Assembly: GCF_021018895.1 (NCBI RefSeq)
Contig: NC_079375.1
Span: forward strand, 4,927,560-4,991,559
DNA: 64,000 nt
Origin: Seriola aureovittata
Lineage: Eukaryota; Chordata; Actinopteri; Carangiformes; Carangidae
Reading direction: 5' to 3'
Shown: piece after piece, positions 14,678 to 32,530 of the stretch
Layout: each line of letters opens with the position of its first letter
How positions within the stretch are numbered: the stretch's first letter is position 1
The notes under the pieces: generated by a model
Told to the model about the DNA's origin: nothing
Databases searched by the model: none
Seen by the model: the letters and a program-made list of their open reading frames with translations, nothing else
Position numbers and translations under genes: made by a program

Positions 14678-15349
14678 TAAGACAGCGGCTCTGAGCCACT
14701 GCTGAGCTCCCCCGGCGGTCCCCGGACTTCCTGTGTGATTGGCTTTGATTGGGACCCTTGCTTCCTCCCTATCCTTATACCTACAGTTTTAAACCCTTCC
14801 CCCTTTGCTGTTATCCTCTCTCTCTCTCCCTCCGTGCCTCCTCTCTGCACTCCTGCCAGTGCACAGGCTCCTCTGATGCCTGTCACTGTGCTGAGCTAAC
14901 CTCCCTCTTTAACTCCTGTAGGTTGTACCCTTCATCGCTGAGGCAGCCTCTGCTGTATTCCTCTGTGTTTCAGTAACGGCTCCACTGGACTACCGTTGTA
15001 ACACCTTTCTCTGTCCCTCCGCTGTGAGGAATGGGAATACGGCTCCCCGACATTCACAGCCTCTGCTTTTCAGCGCTGTTCATGTCTCATGCTTTCATTC
15101 CCCTGCCTAACCGAACGCGCCCGCTAACTCCCCTCCCTCTTTTCTAGCTCCTGTGTGATGCATGCGTGCCTTGGTGCTGTACCTATAATGTGACTGTGCA
15201 GTGATGCATACATGTGTTTGATCTGTTTTCTTCTACCTGCATAAATGTTTATCAAATATGTTTTGTATGTTTTCACCTGCAGAGGTGCAATTCATGGGTC
15301 ATATGCGGTATGTAAGATAACTATCATGCAAAGTACTTCCTCAGAAATA

Positions 15350-15900
15350 TTAAAGGGGTCAGTTCACACAAATTACAAAACAAATAAGCAATCATGACAT
15401 TATTCTTTTCAATGGAACAAATAGAGAATAAATAAATAAGAAACCAAAACAAAATAATAAATCATTCAGTTTCACCAGTCGGTGCTCAGGCCCTAAAAAG
15501 GAAAAATCTTTTTACCAGGCTTCTACTTCGATAAACCTTTCCCATTTTTCTAAATGATTTTTTTTTTTTTTATTTTGTAATATATCCTTTCAGAATAGTG
15601 TGACGTTCAAAAACATTCTGAATTGATTGATATCTAAGGAATCCACATAAGCAGCTTTGAAAATAAATCCTCTCCCCAAACAAAATAATCATATTAATAA
15701 CTATTTTTTTTTTGTGACGTCACCGAATACAGCTTCATTGACATGACAGCACCAGAAAAGATGTACTGCTGACTCTGTAAAACGGAAACTCAGCGACACC
15801 CCAAGTTTCAACATCATGACATCATTTACCTCTTGTCGTATTGGTAGATAATTGTTTTTTGTTGTTTTATTTTGTTGAAGCTTATGCTGCCACCCCAATA
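15350..15900 (+). mobile_element. Probable MITE remnant (TTAA-type left end)
   Basis: TTAA is followed by AGGGGTCAGTTCACACAA, a terminus often seen on fish non-autonomous DNA elements, with matching-style internal sequence to about 15900 (the CCACCCCAATACAATGGAGG block). A matching inverted right end was not found, so the copy looks truncated or strongly diverged and its right border is approximate. Confidence 0.32.
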
Positions 15901-16352
15901 CAATGGAGGTTAATGGAGTTTTGGTTCGGTTGGAATATCACTCTCGTCCCAATGCTCTGCACAGTACAAAGAACAAGCTGTCAACAGTTTTCAAAGAGAC
16001 TTTCTCTTTTGATTGAAATAGTCGTAATGATCCATTGTTCTGGGGTGGAGGCAGAAATCAAGGTACACAACAGGGAATTAAACCAAAGATGGTACAAGGG
16101 ATACATGAGAAATGACTGTATATAGTTTGGCCTGTAATCCCAGGCACATTACAGTGTCCCTGCCAGCCACGCCATGAGAGCCATTAGTCAAGTAATGGAT
16201 GGGAATAAGGCTTCCACACTTCGTGTTGTTACAAGTGCACCAACAGTTGCTCTGGCTATTTAACGGTATTTTTATAAGGGAACAGATTACATCTCGTCTG
16301 CTACTCGACCCGGCCTCAAATCGTAAAAGATGGCGAGACAAGACCGTCCTCT

Positions 16353-16539
16353 CCCCCCCCCCGCCAGTGTCCGTTCAGCTGTCGGGGGGCGGGGGGCGGC
16401 GAGGGAAGAGCCATACCACCGTCTGCTTTATTGAAACAGGTGGTGCTAACAAGGCTCCGCTGTTACAGGGTGCTGACAGCCAACATAAGTTTCCATTCAC
16501 ACTTACTGTACATGAGCCCGCACCGCGGGGGGGGGGGGG
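16353..16539 (+). repeat. Cluster of C- and G-homopolymer tracts
   Basis: C10 at 16353-16362 is followed by GGGGGGCGGGGGGCGG at 16384-16399 and G13 at 16527-16539. The C and G tracts are mutually complementary and could form a hairpin in the transcript or a G-quadruplex. The cluster lies about 360 bp upstream of exon 4. Confidence 0.75.
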
Positions 16540-16896
16540 TTAAAAGAGGATTTTCTGCAAAATATCCATGGGATAGAGGTCTCCTTCATCAAACGAGGGG
16601 ATTATGTGATGGAGCTGTCGGGGAGGGTTCAGTCTTTTTAGAGCCGCTCACGCTGGCAATAAGTATTAATTAACATGTCAGAATGTTCAGGTGGGCGAAG
16701 ATGGATTTTATATATATATATATAAATATAGGATGAAGGGGGTGGAGTGCTTCACTAGACAAGTATGAATGCATATAATTGTTAACAATGGCTCAGGAAG
16801 ATATTTAGGGCTGTAATCAGTCACTTATTTGACTCTCTCTCTCTTTCTATCCTCACGCCTTTCCTGATCTCTCTGTCCTGCCACTTCCTTCCCCAG

Positions 16897-17312
16897 AGCC
16901 CAGAACATGTTCCGTCAGGCCATGCGCTCTCCGGTCATCATGTTTCACGTGGTGCCGTCGTCCATGAAGGCCCACTACGAGCAGCTGTCCCACGCCGAGA
17001 GGAACCCGGCGTACGCCTCGGGTCGTTTCAGCCCCGACTCCCTGACCGGCAGCACCGTCTCCGGCATGGACCACACCCCGCAGAGGATGTCCCGACACGG
17101 CTCCCAGTCGCACCCACACTCCCATCCGCACCCTCACTCCCACGCTCACCCAGACCCGACAGAAGGCTACCCTCCTCTGACTCACCCGGCAGTCTCTGCG
17201 GCCAAGCCTCCGACGGGGCACACGCACTCACCTCAGAGGGGGCTGAACTCCACCCCAACGGGAGGATATACCAAAAAAGTCGGGAGGAGGCTCAACATCC
17301 AGCTAAAGAAAG
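16897..17312 (+). CDS. pard3: pard3 exon 4: end of PDZ1, His-rich linker, start of PDZ2
   Basis: The acceptor is CTTCCCCAG and the donor is AAGAAAG followed by GTGAAG; 416 nt, the largest exon here. It encodes AQNMFRQAMRSPVIMFHVV, the last helix and strand of PDZ1, then a linker with RFSPDS (conserved in PARD3) and a His-rich run HPHSHPHPHSHAH. It ends in GRRLNIQLKKG, the first strand of PDZ2. The His-Pro-Ser run (about 17100-17155) is richer than in the mammalian linker as recalled and is probably a lineage-specific low-complexity expansion. Reading continues into intron 4 for about 48 codons before a stop, but the donor and the exon 5 join show that the true end is 17312. Confidence 0.95.
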
Positions 17313-23746
<6,434 letters not shown>

Positions 23747-23782
23747 AACGCTGAGCCCCAGGTGCAATGCCCCAGAGATTCG
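23747..23782 (+). CDS. pard3: pard3 exon 7: 36-nt microexon in the PDZ2-PDZ3 linker
   Basis: The acceptor CCATCCTCTAG and donor TTCG followed by GTAAGA flank only 36 nt, phase 0 to 0, encoding NAEPQVQCPRDS. Mammalian PARD3 has NAEPSQMQ-type sequence here, so the exon is real despite its size. Because it is in frame at both ends it can be skipped without a frameshift. The very long C/T tract just upstream (23707-23746) is typical of microexons that depend on pyrimidine-tract binding factors. It is followed by the largest intron. Confidence 0.88.
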
Positions 23783-24972
23783 GTAAGACTCCACCCCAAC
23801 ACAAGCCTGCAATTAAACCCACTTCCCAAAGCCTTGCTCCTCCTCCTTAACAGCTCCTACTCCTTCATTTAGCCTGAACTCCCCTTTGCATGGATGTTAT
23901 TAATCGCTCTTTAAAAAAAAATAAAAAGACTGTTATCACCCAGCTGGGATAAAAAAAAACAACAACAACAAAAAAAAACAGCAAAAAAACAATAGCTTAT
24001 GCATGCATTGACTACATTCCACCAGTAAACCAGCTGGTTAATCAAAGTGCAAGTCACCAGTCGTGCATATAAATGTTAGCCAGAAACACTCATTTTAATC
24101 TCCATCCAGAGTTGCTCTAACAAATCACAATTTCATGGTTCATCAGTATGGGCTGCTCAGACTTGTGCTGCAGAATAATTTGCTCCATCACTCCCCTCAG
24201 AGCTGTATTTGTCAGCGAAGGTGGAAACACACGGGGGTTAGCTTTATTTGTCGGCTGTGGATAAGGTTGTCAGTCTGGCCTTCTTGCTTGCAGACTCACT
24301 CTGATAGGTGAGGTGAATAACAAACAGGCTGTTTAGTTTGTTTCACTTCATTGGGTGGGGGTGGGGGGAATGCAGACAGAGCTGGCTGCGCGTGTCTCAG
24401 TGCTAAACGTGCACAGAGACTTCGCCAGCTTCGACGCCATCTGTAACGGGGAGGGCACTTGACATATATAGCCTCATATATCATTTCCATAAATACCCAT
24501 ACACAGAATGCAGCAAATAAACTTTCTTAATCTTGGAGTGGTTCCCTACAGTGGCAGCAGGTGTAGTTTAAGTGTGAGAATGTACCTTCACTGTGAAGAG
24601 TCAGCCCTCGGCAGGATGCGCAGGATCTCCCACTGGTACAGCACAGTCTCGCACACGACCCCGAGAAGGTTCCGCCGCCACAGCAGCTGTTAAAAGCTCA
24701 TCTTGTCTTATACTGCTGATATTTATAAAAAACCATTCACACACCAAACTTGAGTTCTCTTCACATCTGGCTTCACCTTCAGGTCACATCTGGCCCAGCG
24801 CAGGTAATTGGTTACGTTTTGCGTGGCACATTAGAAGTGTAATTGGCCATTTAATTTGATTGGCGGTCGTACCTGCCAGCTGTGTGGATGATGCTCGTCG
24901 TGAAGGAACGTTCTGGCGGTACGTTGATGGTTATTGTCACTGCAGCTGGCACATCTCACACGCATACACACA

Positions 24973-24973
<1 letters not shown>

Positions 24974-25010
<37 letters not shown>
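24974..25010 (+). repeat. (AC)n microsatellite
   Basis: Nearly pure AC run of about 37 bp. Confidence 0.93.
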
Positions 25011-25013
<3 letters not shown>

Positions 25014-26403
25014 TCAGACACGGTGGCGCGTATCATTCCATCAGCATAAAAATAAGTAGAGAGAGAGACAGCAGGGATTTGTTTTTCTCTCAATAACTTT
25101 TGCCTTTTCAGTGAGAGCGAGCAGCACTGTGGTGAATGTTAACATTATTAGTTGGCTCAGTGTAAGCCACCCTTGGCAGCGTTGTGCTTTGGCGTTCTGA
25201 TGTGCAGTAGCAGTGAGAGATAACGGAGTGTTTAATGGTTTAAAGGACTTCATTGCTTTAGTGATGTGTTTTACCTGCATTTGTTTATTTTCTCAGACAT
25301 AGAATGGAAATGTAAAACAAGCTAATTGCTGTTTCAGAGTCACTCGTGTGTTAGGTTGCATCATGCTTTGACAGAGTTGCATGGGAACTGATCATTTATT
25401 GCCTAGTGCACCTTTCAGGACACAGGGAAGTAAAAGAAAGTGCTTTCTCCTATTTTGGACGTCCACCTCCCTCAAAATCAATGCGACCGCAGGGACGGTG
25501 AGCCAGATAGCTAGATTGAGGAAATGCACCATGGTCAAGCTGTCTCCCCCCCTTTTTTTTTTTTTTTTGTCTCCTCTCACCTCCCTCCTTTCCTGCCCTT
25601 CTAACTTCCAAACCTCGAGATGAGCCGCTCCTCTCCTCACCCTTTCCCGGAACATCAACCACCATAATGGATTCAATGCCTTTCAGATGTTATCTGTTGT
25701 CAGGCGCCTCATTTTAAACATCTCGCCGCCAACAACAATAACAACAGCAGCAGCAGCACCAGCAACACAGGCACCATGTTGGCATAGAGCTTTAGATGCA
25801 GGGTGTGCGTCGGGCAGAACACGGCGGCTTTTAATGGACGAGCATCCGTTTTCACGTAATAGATAGATTTCCATTAGATGAAGAGAGAATTGGATGTTGA
25901 GAGGAAGGCCTGAATGATATCAGAGGAGAAAACCCAGCTTTATTCACATAACATCACTCAAATACATCCTCACATTTCGATAAATTAGTTAATGTTCATT
26001 TGTTGATCAAACTTCTTTCAGATTAACCAAGTAACCATTTCATCTGTTCTAAGGTTGTCAGACATTCAGTGAAGTAGAATCTCCTGCCAGAGAGAAATGT
26101 TGAAGTAATGCTGATTCATGACAACTTGCACGGTAACAGAATGCAAAGATAAACGGGTAAAAACAAGATGACACACTGTAAACAGACTGTGTTCATGCCA
26201 CTTATCGTATTGATTCTAGACTCTATTGTATCTCTGTAGTTGAAGCTGGTGTTAATGATGGGAGTTGAAAGAAGAAAATAGGTTTCAGTTGAGGTCACAT
26301 GCTTCGGGCTTCGTATGGCTTAATGGAAATCTGTTGATTTTTATTTCCATTATCATTTTACAACTTCTCAACTCAACTGTGCAGAGATGCAAAATAGAAG
26401 TGC

Positions 26404-26416
<13 letters not shown>

Positions 26417-26441
<25 letters not shown>
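26417..26441. repeat. (TA)n microsatellite
   Basis: TA run of about 25 bp preceded by A6. Confidence 0.9.
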
Positions 26442-26444
<3 letters not shown>

Positions 26445-29400
26445 TAATATGTATGCAGCTTTAGTCCGCAGGTTTTGCCGGCACTCCAGCTGGGGGTTTT
26501 TGAGGTTGGCATGGCATGACTCATCCTGAGAGAGAGAGAGAGAGAAAGCTGTGTTGAGGGTTACGCGGCAGACAAAATGCAACAACTGAAGTGGAAAAAG
26601 CACTCACTTCTTGAAATCGCTCCAATGACCCAAAAATCACCCACGTTTTTACAGCAGCCCACTAGAGGCTGTCATTAGTTGGGTGACACTCTGGATTGTT
26701 GTGTTCGGCTTTCAAGCATGTGGGTGGCTAATACTTTCACTCACTCCAATTTTTTTTTGGTGCAGCAAAGCTCATTTCTGCTTGATTCATTATAAAGTCA
26801 GCTCATGTTCAGGTGCATTTGTGTTTCTTTAACCCATCAGCCATGACTTTTACACCCCTTGACTCCTCATGTTTGAACATTTGGCCACCTCACTCTATTT
26901 TTTTGGCTCAGATGTCCCTCATCACATCCCTGTATTGACTTCTTGTCAGTAGGTGGTCTCTATCTAAGGGGCTCTTGTGTCTAACTTGTTGACTCTTGAC
27001 TGCTCCCTTCAGCATCCAAGGCAGCCCGTGATAGCCGGGAAACCCCATTGGCTGATTGAGGTAACTGCTGCATGTCGTCACCAGCTTGGGTCATTATGCT
27101 GTGTAGGGAAAAAGGCATCAGAGGCAAATGAGATACTTTGGGTGGCTGCACAAATAGACTGGGAATCATTTAAGCAATTCATTGCTTTGCCAATGGTCTG
27201 TAAAAACAAAACACTTTGGTGGGTTTTCTCTGTCTCTTTCTTCACTGCTCTCGCCTGTTCAATTTTCTTTTCTCCTGTTTCTGTCTTTATTACTACTCCA
27301 TCTCTTTATTTCACTCCATTCTTCCTCTCCTCCCCTCTCTTTTCTCTCACACACACACACACACACACTTAAGACACACTTAAAGACGCAAATCCTCTTC
27401 CCCGCACCTGGCTTCTACAATAGAGCGCTGATCAAAGGCATCCGTCTTTACATGCCTGCCCTGATAGTTCTATAATGGACCCATAACGTGAACATTCGGC
27501 TCCATTGTTTACGCCATTAGTCACACAGGCTTATGGAAAATTACTGCAATGCTATATTGAAAAGCCATCAGCGGCAGCAGCAGCATTGCTGCAGCAACGC
27601 CGTGCCAAGATGCTATCTATCACATGTGCATGTTTCCCCTTCTCTCAGCACACAAAGTTGTTATGAGGCAGCAATCTGTTCGCACGTCGTCGCACCGTGA
27701 CGAGGGTTTTCTTCATGCCATGATGTAGCATTAGAGCATAGCAGAACATGTGTTGACTGTGAATGACGCAGCATAAATATTAGATCAGTATTGTATGAAA
27801 GTATTTTAAGGTGTATGTCTGAAATAGGTCTTTCCTGTAGGTGTGGTGGCGTTCTGTAGGAAAGTATGGTCAGTACATGGCGTGTTTGGACAATACATGA
27901 CATCATAGCCACTGAGTTAATACAGTACAACTTAAATTTGCAGCCCAGGATCATACAACATGGTCAGCAACACAATATTGTCAGTGCATTACACATCTTC
28001 GCCTTTGTATGCACACTGCACATTTTGCCACTGCATACCACACCATGACTGATGAAGCAGTATAATGTAGGGTAATAATAAATCAATGCATTTGCATAGT
28101 TGTCACATAGTAAATCTTTCTGTATGCTGCATTTCATTTAAACATATGTGGTGGCAGTAGTCAAGGTTAAGACAAATGTATATTAACTGTTTTCATCCTG
28201 AACATCCATGGCAGCAGCTGCCTTCAGATCATTCTAACTCTAGTTAGTGAATTAATCTGGTTGGAATGAAAATCTGTTGATTGCTTCGACTCAATGGACA
28301 ATGATTTAAAATCTACCCCAGGATCATCTGGCCCTTTAAATCATTATACATGGTTTACTGTTATTTTAATGCAAAAAAAAGCAGTACTGACTAGAGTTAT
28401 AATTAAAACATGAGTATATAAATCAAGTTCAATAAAAGATCCATAATGATATCCATTCTCGTGCTGTGTTAAAAACAAGTGGCTGGTGATTAGTGCTGTC
28501 TGATAGCCCATCAGACGCAGCATCAACGACCAGCCTCTTCATCTAAACTGTAACGAGTGTGAGTGTAGGTATCCTTTTTACACGTCTGCAGTTGAATTCA
28601 GCAGACAGAGGCACTTTTCCAGTCCTCTACGAAAGAGTTGTTATAATTTACTTGCACTGGAATATTTAGTATTTTTGTGTTTATGCGTTTCTACACACCA
28701 CATTTCAGATGGCAGTATTGTACTTTTTACTCCACAATATTCATCTAACAGCTGCTATTACTAGTTTCTTTGCAGATTAATGTTTACATATGAAACCTGT
28801 TATAATGCAATAAAATATGACTGAACAATCCAACACTGAAGTAGTTCTTAGAATCTGCCACCTTCACCATTTCCGTCATTAAAATGCTGCTGGAATATAG
28901 CAGAATTAAAGTAATGTATGCTTTGGGTGCATTAGAGCATAGAGTTTTTAACACAACAGGGAGTCATCTTTGAAGTTACATAACTTTGCATCATTATTAG
29001 TGCAGTAGGGAAGGCGCAGTGATTAATAGCTGCAGCTCTGTGGCAGCAGGCTCTTTGCTGTTTCTGTGTTGTGTAGCGGCCTGCTGGTGACACATACGAG
29101 TCAATCAGAGAGGGCCGCTCTTCCACAGAACAGGCTCCCCGGCTTAATTAAAGTGATGTTTCAAGCTGCCACCTGGCCCATACACACGCACACACACGCA
29201 CACATTACAGCCACCCGTACAGCATACTCCACACACATACTCACGGTATACGGTTACATAGGCTATACCGAGGCTTTTATCCATCGCAAACTCAAAAGCG
29301 CAAACAAGCCATATGGCGATCTTCACAGAAGCACACGCAACGCCTCGGATGCACACGCACCACTACTACATTCACACATAAGTATGCTCACAAACTAAAA

Positions 29401-29603
29401 CAAACACACACACACACACACACGGAGTGACTGGGAGCAGCTGCTGGTGTAATTGCTCGGGGTTGGATGAGGTTATAAATGGTTTCCAGTGGCTTGTGGA
29501 GCTGTAAAGAGCGAGCCACATTGTGTTTGACTGTCCGAGAGGGAGCGGGAGAGAGAGCCAGAAGAGGGCAGCTGATTAGTTTTGGACAGCATGTAAGAAG
29601 TGC

Positions 29604-29606
<3 letters not shown>

Positions 29607-29657
<51 letters not shown>
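29607..29657 (+). repeat. (TG)n microsatellite
   Basis: TG run of about 51 bp. An AC run at 29861-29894 lies about 200 bp downstream, so the two are complementary in the transcript. Confidence 0.95.
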
Positions 29658-29659
<2 letters not shown>

Positions 29660-29859
29660 CATCATGTGTCAGTTCTTCCTCTACATGCTATATTCTCATG
29701 TGTGTGTTGGCGGATGAAGGGGTGTATGCAGGTGTATACACAGTATGTAAGGATGACATTTGCAGAGAACACACATGCTGCTTTGTGTGTTTGTACTGAC
29801 ACATATCCACCTATAGATACACATAGACCTGCTTTCTCTGTCACTCCCGTACACACACA

Positions 29860-29860
<1 letters not shown>

Positions 29861-29894
<34 letters not shown>
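29861..29894 (+). repeat. (AC)n microsatellite
   Basis: AC run of 34 bp, complementary to the TG run at 29607-29657. Confidence 0.95.
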
Positions 29895-29896
<2 letters not shown>

Positions 29897-30227
29897 GCCT
29901 TCCTCTATTCCCTCATGCTGTGCCAGTCTCAGCTCCGTCGATCGCACAGGTATTTGATATTCATGGTCTATCAGCATGGAGCTACAGCGAGACGTGTCAG
30001 AAAGATCGAGAGGAAGGGAGGGGAGGATAGGTGAGGGTAAGAGAGGGGGGAAAAAATAAAAAATAGACATGAATAGAGGAAAACAGTTGAAGGAAATAAA
30101 GGAGGAAAGCAGGAACGATGAGGTGGAGTGTGGTGGAAAGATGAAGAAGAGGAGAGAAAGAGAGATAATCCAGATTTGCCCTAATTTGAACATTTTATCT
30201 TTATTGTCGCATAAACCAAGAAGTACA

Positions 30228-30270
30228 CAGGTGTGGGTAGGTGTGTCCACATACTTTTGGCCATTTAGCG
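30228..30270. mobile_element. Tc1/mariner terminal-repeat relic
   Basis: GTGTCCACATACTTTTGGCC at 30242 onward is a sequence commonly found at ends of fish Tc1-like elements (recognised from memory). Only this end is visible, embedded in purine-rich DNA. Confidence 0.4.
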
Positions 30271-31774
30271 CAGATGGCACAGGTAGGTATAGAGGGAGGA
30301 GGGTGAGAAATGGGAGGGGTATATGTAGTGACAGCGAGTAAGAGAGGAATAGGGAGAGAGAGAGTGAGAGTATGAATAAGAGGAGATAGATTGTGCTACA
30401 GTAGGCAGCCAACAATGCTCTCCACGCCTGACTTCCCTCCACCAATTACACCCTTCACTGCCTCCTTCACACCTCTCTCCCCCTCCATCTCTTTCTTTGC
30501 CTTTTTCAACTACCCCCCCCCTTTTTTTTACTTATTTTTTGAAATCCCCTCAATCAAATCGACTTTCCCAGATGCCATCCAATCAACAGGTTTGTTTGGC
30601 CAACTTTGAGCTCACTGTCAACCCGCTAATTGTTTTAGCAGTGGAGAGCAGAGCATGTGAGTGTGGAGAGGAAGAAGAAGAAAGTGGAAAAGGTGTGGAG
30701 TTTAATTTCTCTTAATGCTAAAGATGAACTCACTTTTTGGAATACAAAGAAGAGTGGAGGCTCGGAGAGTACGAGACGTACTTTAGATGTTCTGGGGTAG
30801 AAAGAAAATGAGATGAAAGAGTGGAAACAAATAAAAAAGGGAGAGTCTGAGTGTTTACTCAGTCCACAGTAAAACATAAGGCCGGCGTTTTGAGATTCAT
30901 CTGCTTTGCTGTTTTCAGAGTCTCTGCTTTCAGGTGGCACAAACAGAACATTATTGCTCTTCACATATAGCTGGTTTAGAATAGGCATACTCTTAGAAAC
31001 AAAAGGGAAGAAGAAAGAGAAATGAAAGAGGAGACAGAGAGGTTGTGGAAAGCTAGAGAAGGAAAATGAGGGTTACTGAGGGGAGGCAGCAAAGAAAAAA
31101 AAAAAGAAAATGAGCAGAGGGAGATGTTTTTTAAAAAATAAATAAATAAATAAAAGTGTAAGTAAGTGGAGAGCAGTATAAAAAGACCGGTGAAAAAAGG
31201 TGGGGAGGTGGAGGAAGAAGAAGAAGATGGAGAGAGGGAGAGTGAGAGATACAGACGTACAGTGAGAGAGGTTGGCAGCGTCTGTCTCCTTTTGTGTTCC
31301 ACATGGATTCATCTCTCTCTGCCTGCCTTTCATTCACACCCGCACGCTCGCTCACTCTGTCATTGTCATGCTCGCACTCTCTCATTCTTTTTTAGCCTTT
31401 TCTCTGCCGCTCCTCGCCTTTTCACCCTCGCTCTATTTGTCTCTGTCCCTCCTCTCGAGCCCATCACTCCTCTGCCTCCCCTCACCTTCGCTCAAACTCG
31501 GCTTACTTTGTGTTTTTTTTTTCCTCCCTCTTTTTTTTTTTTTAAAATCCTCCCTCATCCTTCAAGTCTTTTAAAATCTCTGAAATAAGCAAAATGTAAA
31601 AGTATTTAGATTTTTCTGACCCATTTTTGTCAGGTAATTTGAATATTTAATAAAAAATATAGTAGTACAACCTCATTTATACATGGAAAAATGGGATAAA
31701 ATTATGTAGATGCTTGTTGAAGTCTCTTTTTAAAAAAAATAATGACAACCTTCTGGTAAATCATGACTTTATCT

Positions 31775-32315
31775 GCTTGAGCTAACGTTAGCTTCACAGA
31801 CTGGCAGGAAGCTACTTCACAGCTCTGAATACTGAATATGATAGTAGTTTGAGTGACATGATGTGTATGTCTGCCAGCTGTCTGTCATGCTTGAAAACTA
31901 CTGAGAAAACGAATTACTAAATTACACGATGAGACTACGTAACTCGCTCTAGCTAGACTTTTTCAAAGGCAAAAAGACCTTCTAGCCTTTCAAACATGAA
32001 AATGAGTCGATCTTCTTTCTTGTGGATCTTTAGCTAAGAATAAAAAGTACCGACAACCACTAATGATACAGTTGTTGGCTCCACACTTAAGCTAGCAGTA
32101 CGTTTGCTTCACAGACTGACGAGACCAGCTGCTTCACAGGTGTGGATAACAGTTAGCTTACCTGTGCTTAGAAGTTAGAATACTACTGTTCACTATCAGG
32201 AAAGTGTCTGTGATGCTTAAAAACTACAGAGACAACAGTAAACTTCCTGTCTGAAAATGAAGTGATGCTACGAGCTAGGCTTGGTCTTTCTGAGATGCAA
32301 ACAGACTTAGCTAAC
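31775..32315 (+). repeat. Diverged tandem duplication, two copies about 305 bp apart
   Basis: Copy one (about 31775-31990) and copy two (about 32085-32315) share, in the same order, GCTTCACAGACTG, a CTGCTTCACAG or CTACTTCACAG block, GTCTGTCATGCTTGAAAACT versus GTCTGTGATGCTTAAAAACT, and a GCAAAAAGACCTT versus GCAAACAGACTT block. The conserved order and spacing support an old local duplication. The content is not identified. Confidence 0.6.
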
Positions 32316-32340
32316 TAGACTAGCTTGGCTTGGCTGAGCT

Positions 32341-32530
32341 AGGGTTGCCACCCGTCCCGTATAATACAGGATCGTCCTGTATTTGAAAATAAAATGCTGC
32401 CTCCTGTATTGAATGAATACGAGACACAAATTTGTCCCATATTTTTGTAGATTATATCCTGTGTTGTGAATAATGTAATGTAAAGTAAAACCCAATCCTT
32501 TATTTCCTCATATAAAAGGTGGCAACCCTA
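32341..32530. mobile_element. Short TIR element (MITE, about 187 bp)
   Basis: TAGGGTTGCCACC at the left is the exact inverse of GGTGGCAACCCTA at the right. The body is AT-rich with no coding capacity. The outermost TA at both ends could be a TA target duplication (mariner-like) or part of the terminal repeat. It abuts the second copy of the tandem duplication. Confidence 0.68.

Noticed and set aside
29696..30445. 249-codon minus-strand open frame
   Set aside because: Mostly Leu/Ser/Phe/Pro from polypyrimidine sequence plus Cys-Val from a microsatellite; no domain, and it crosses a Tc1 relic.
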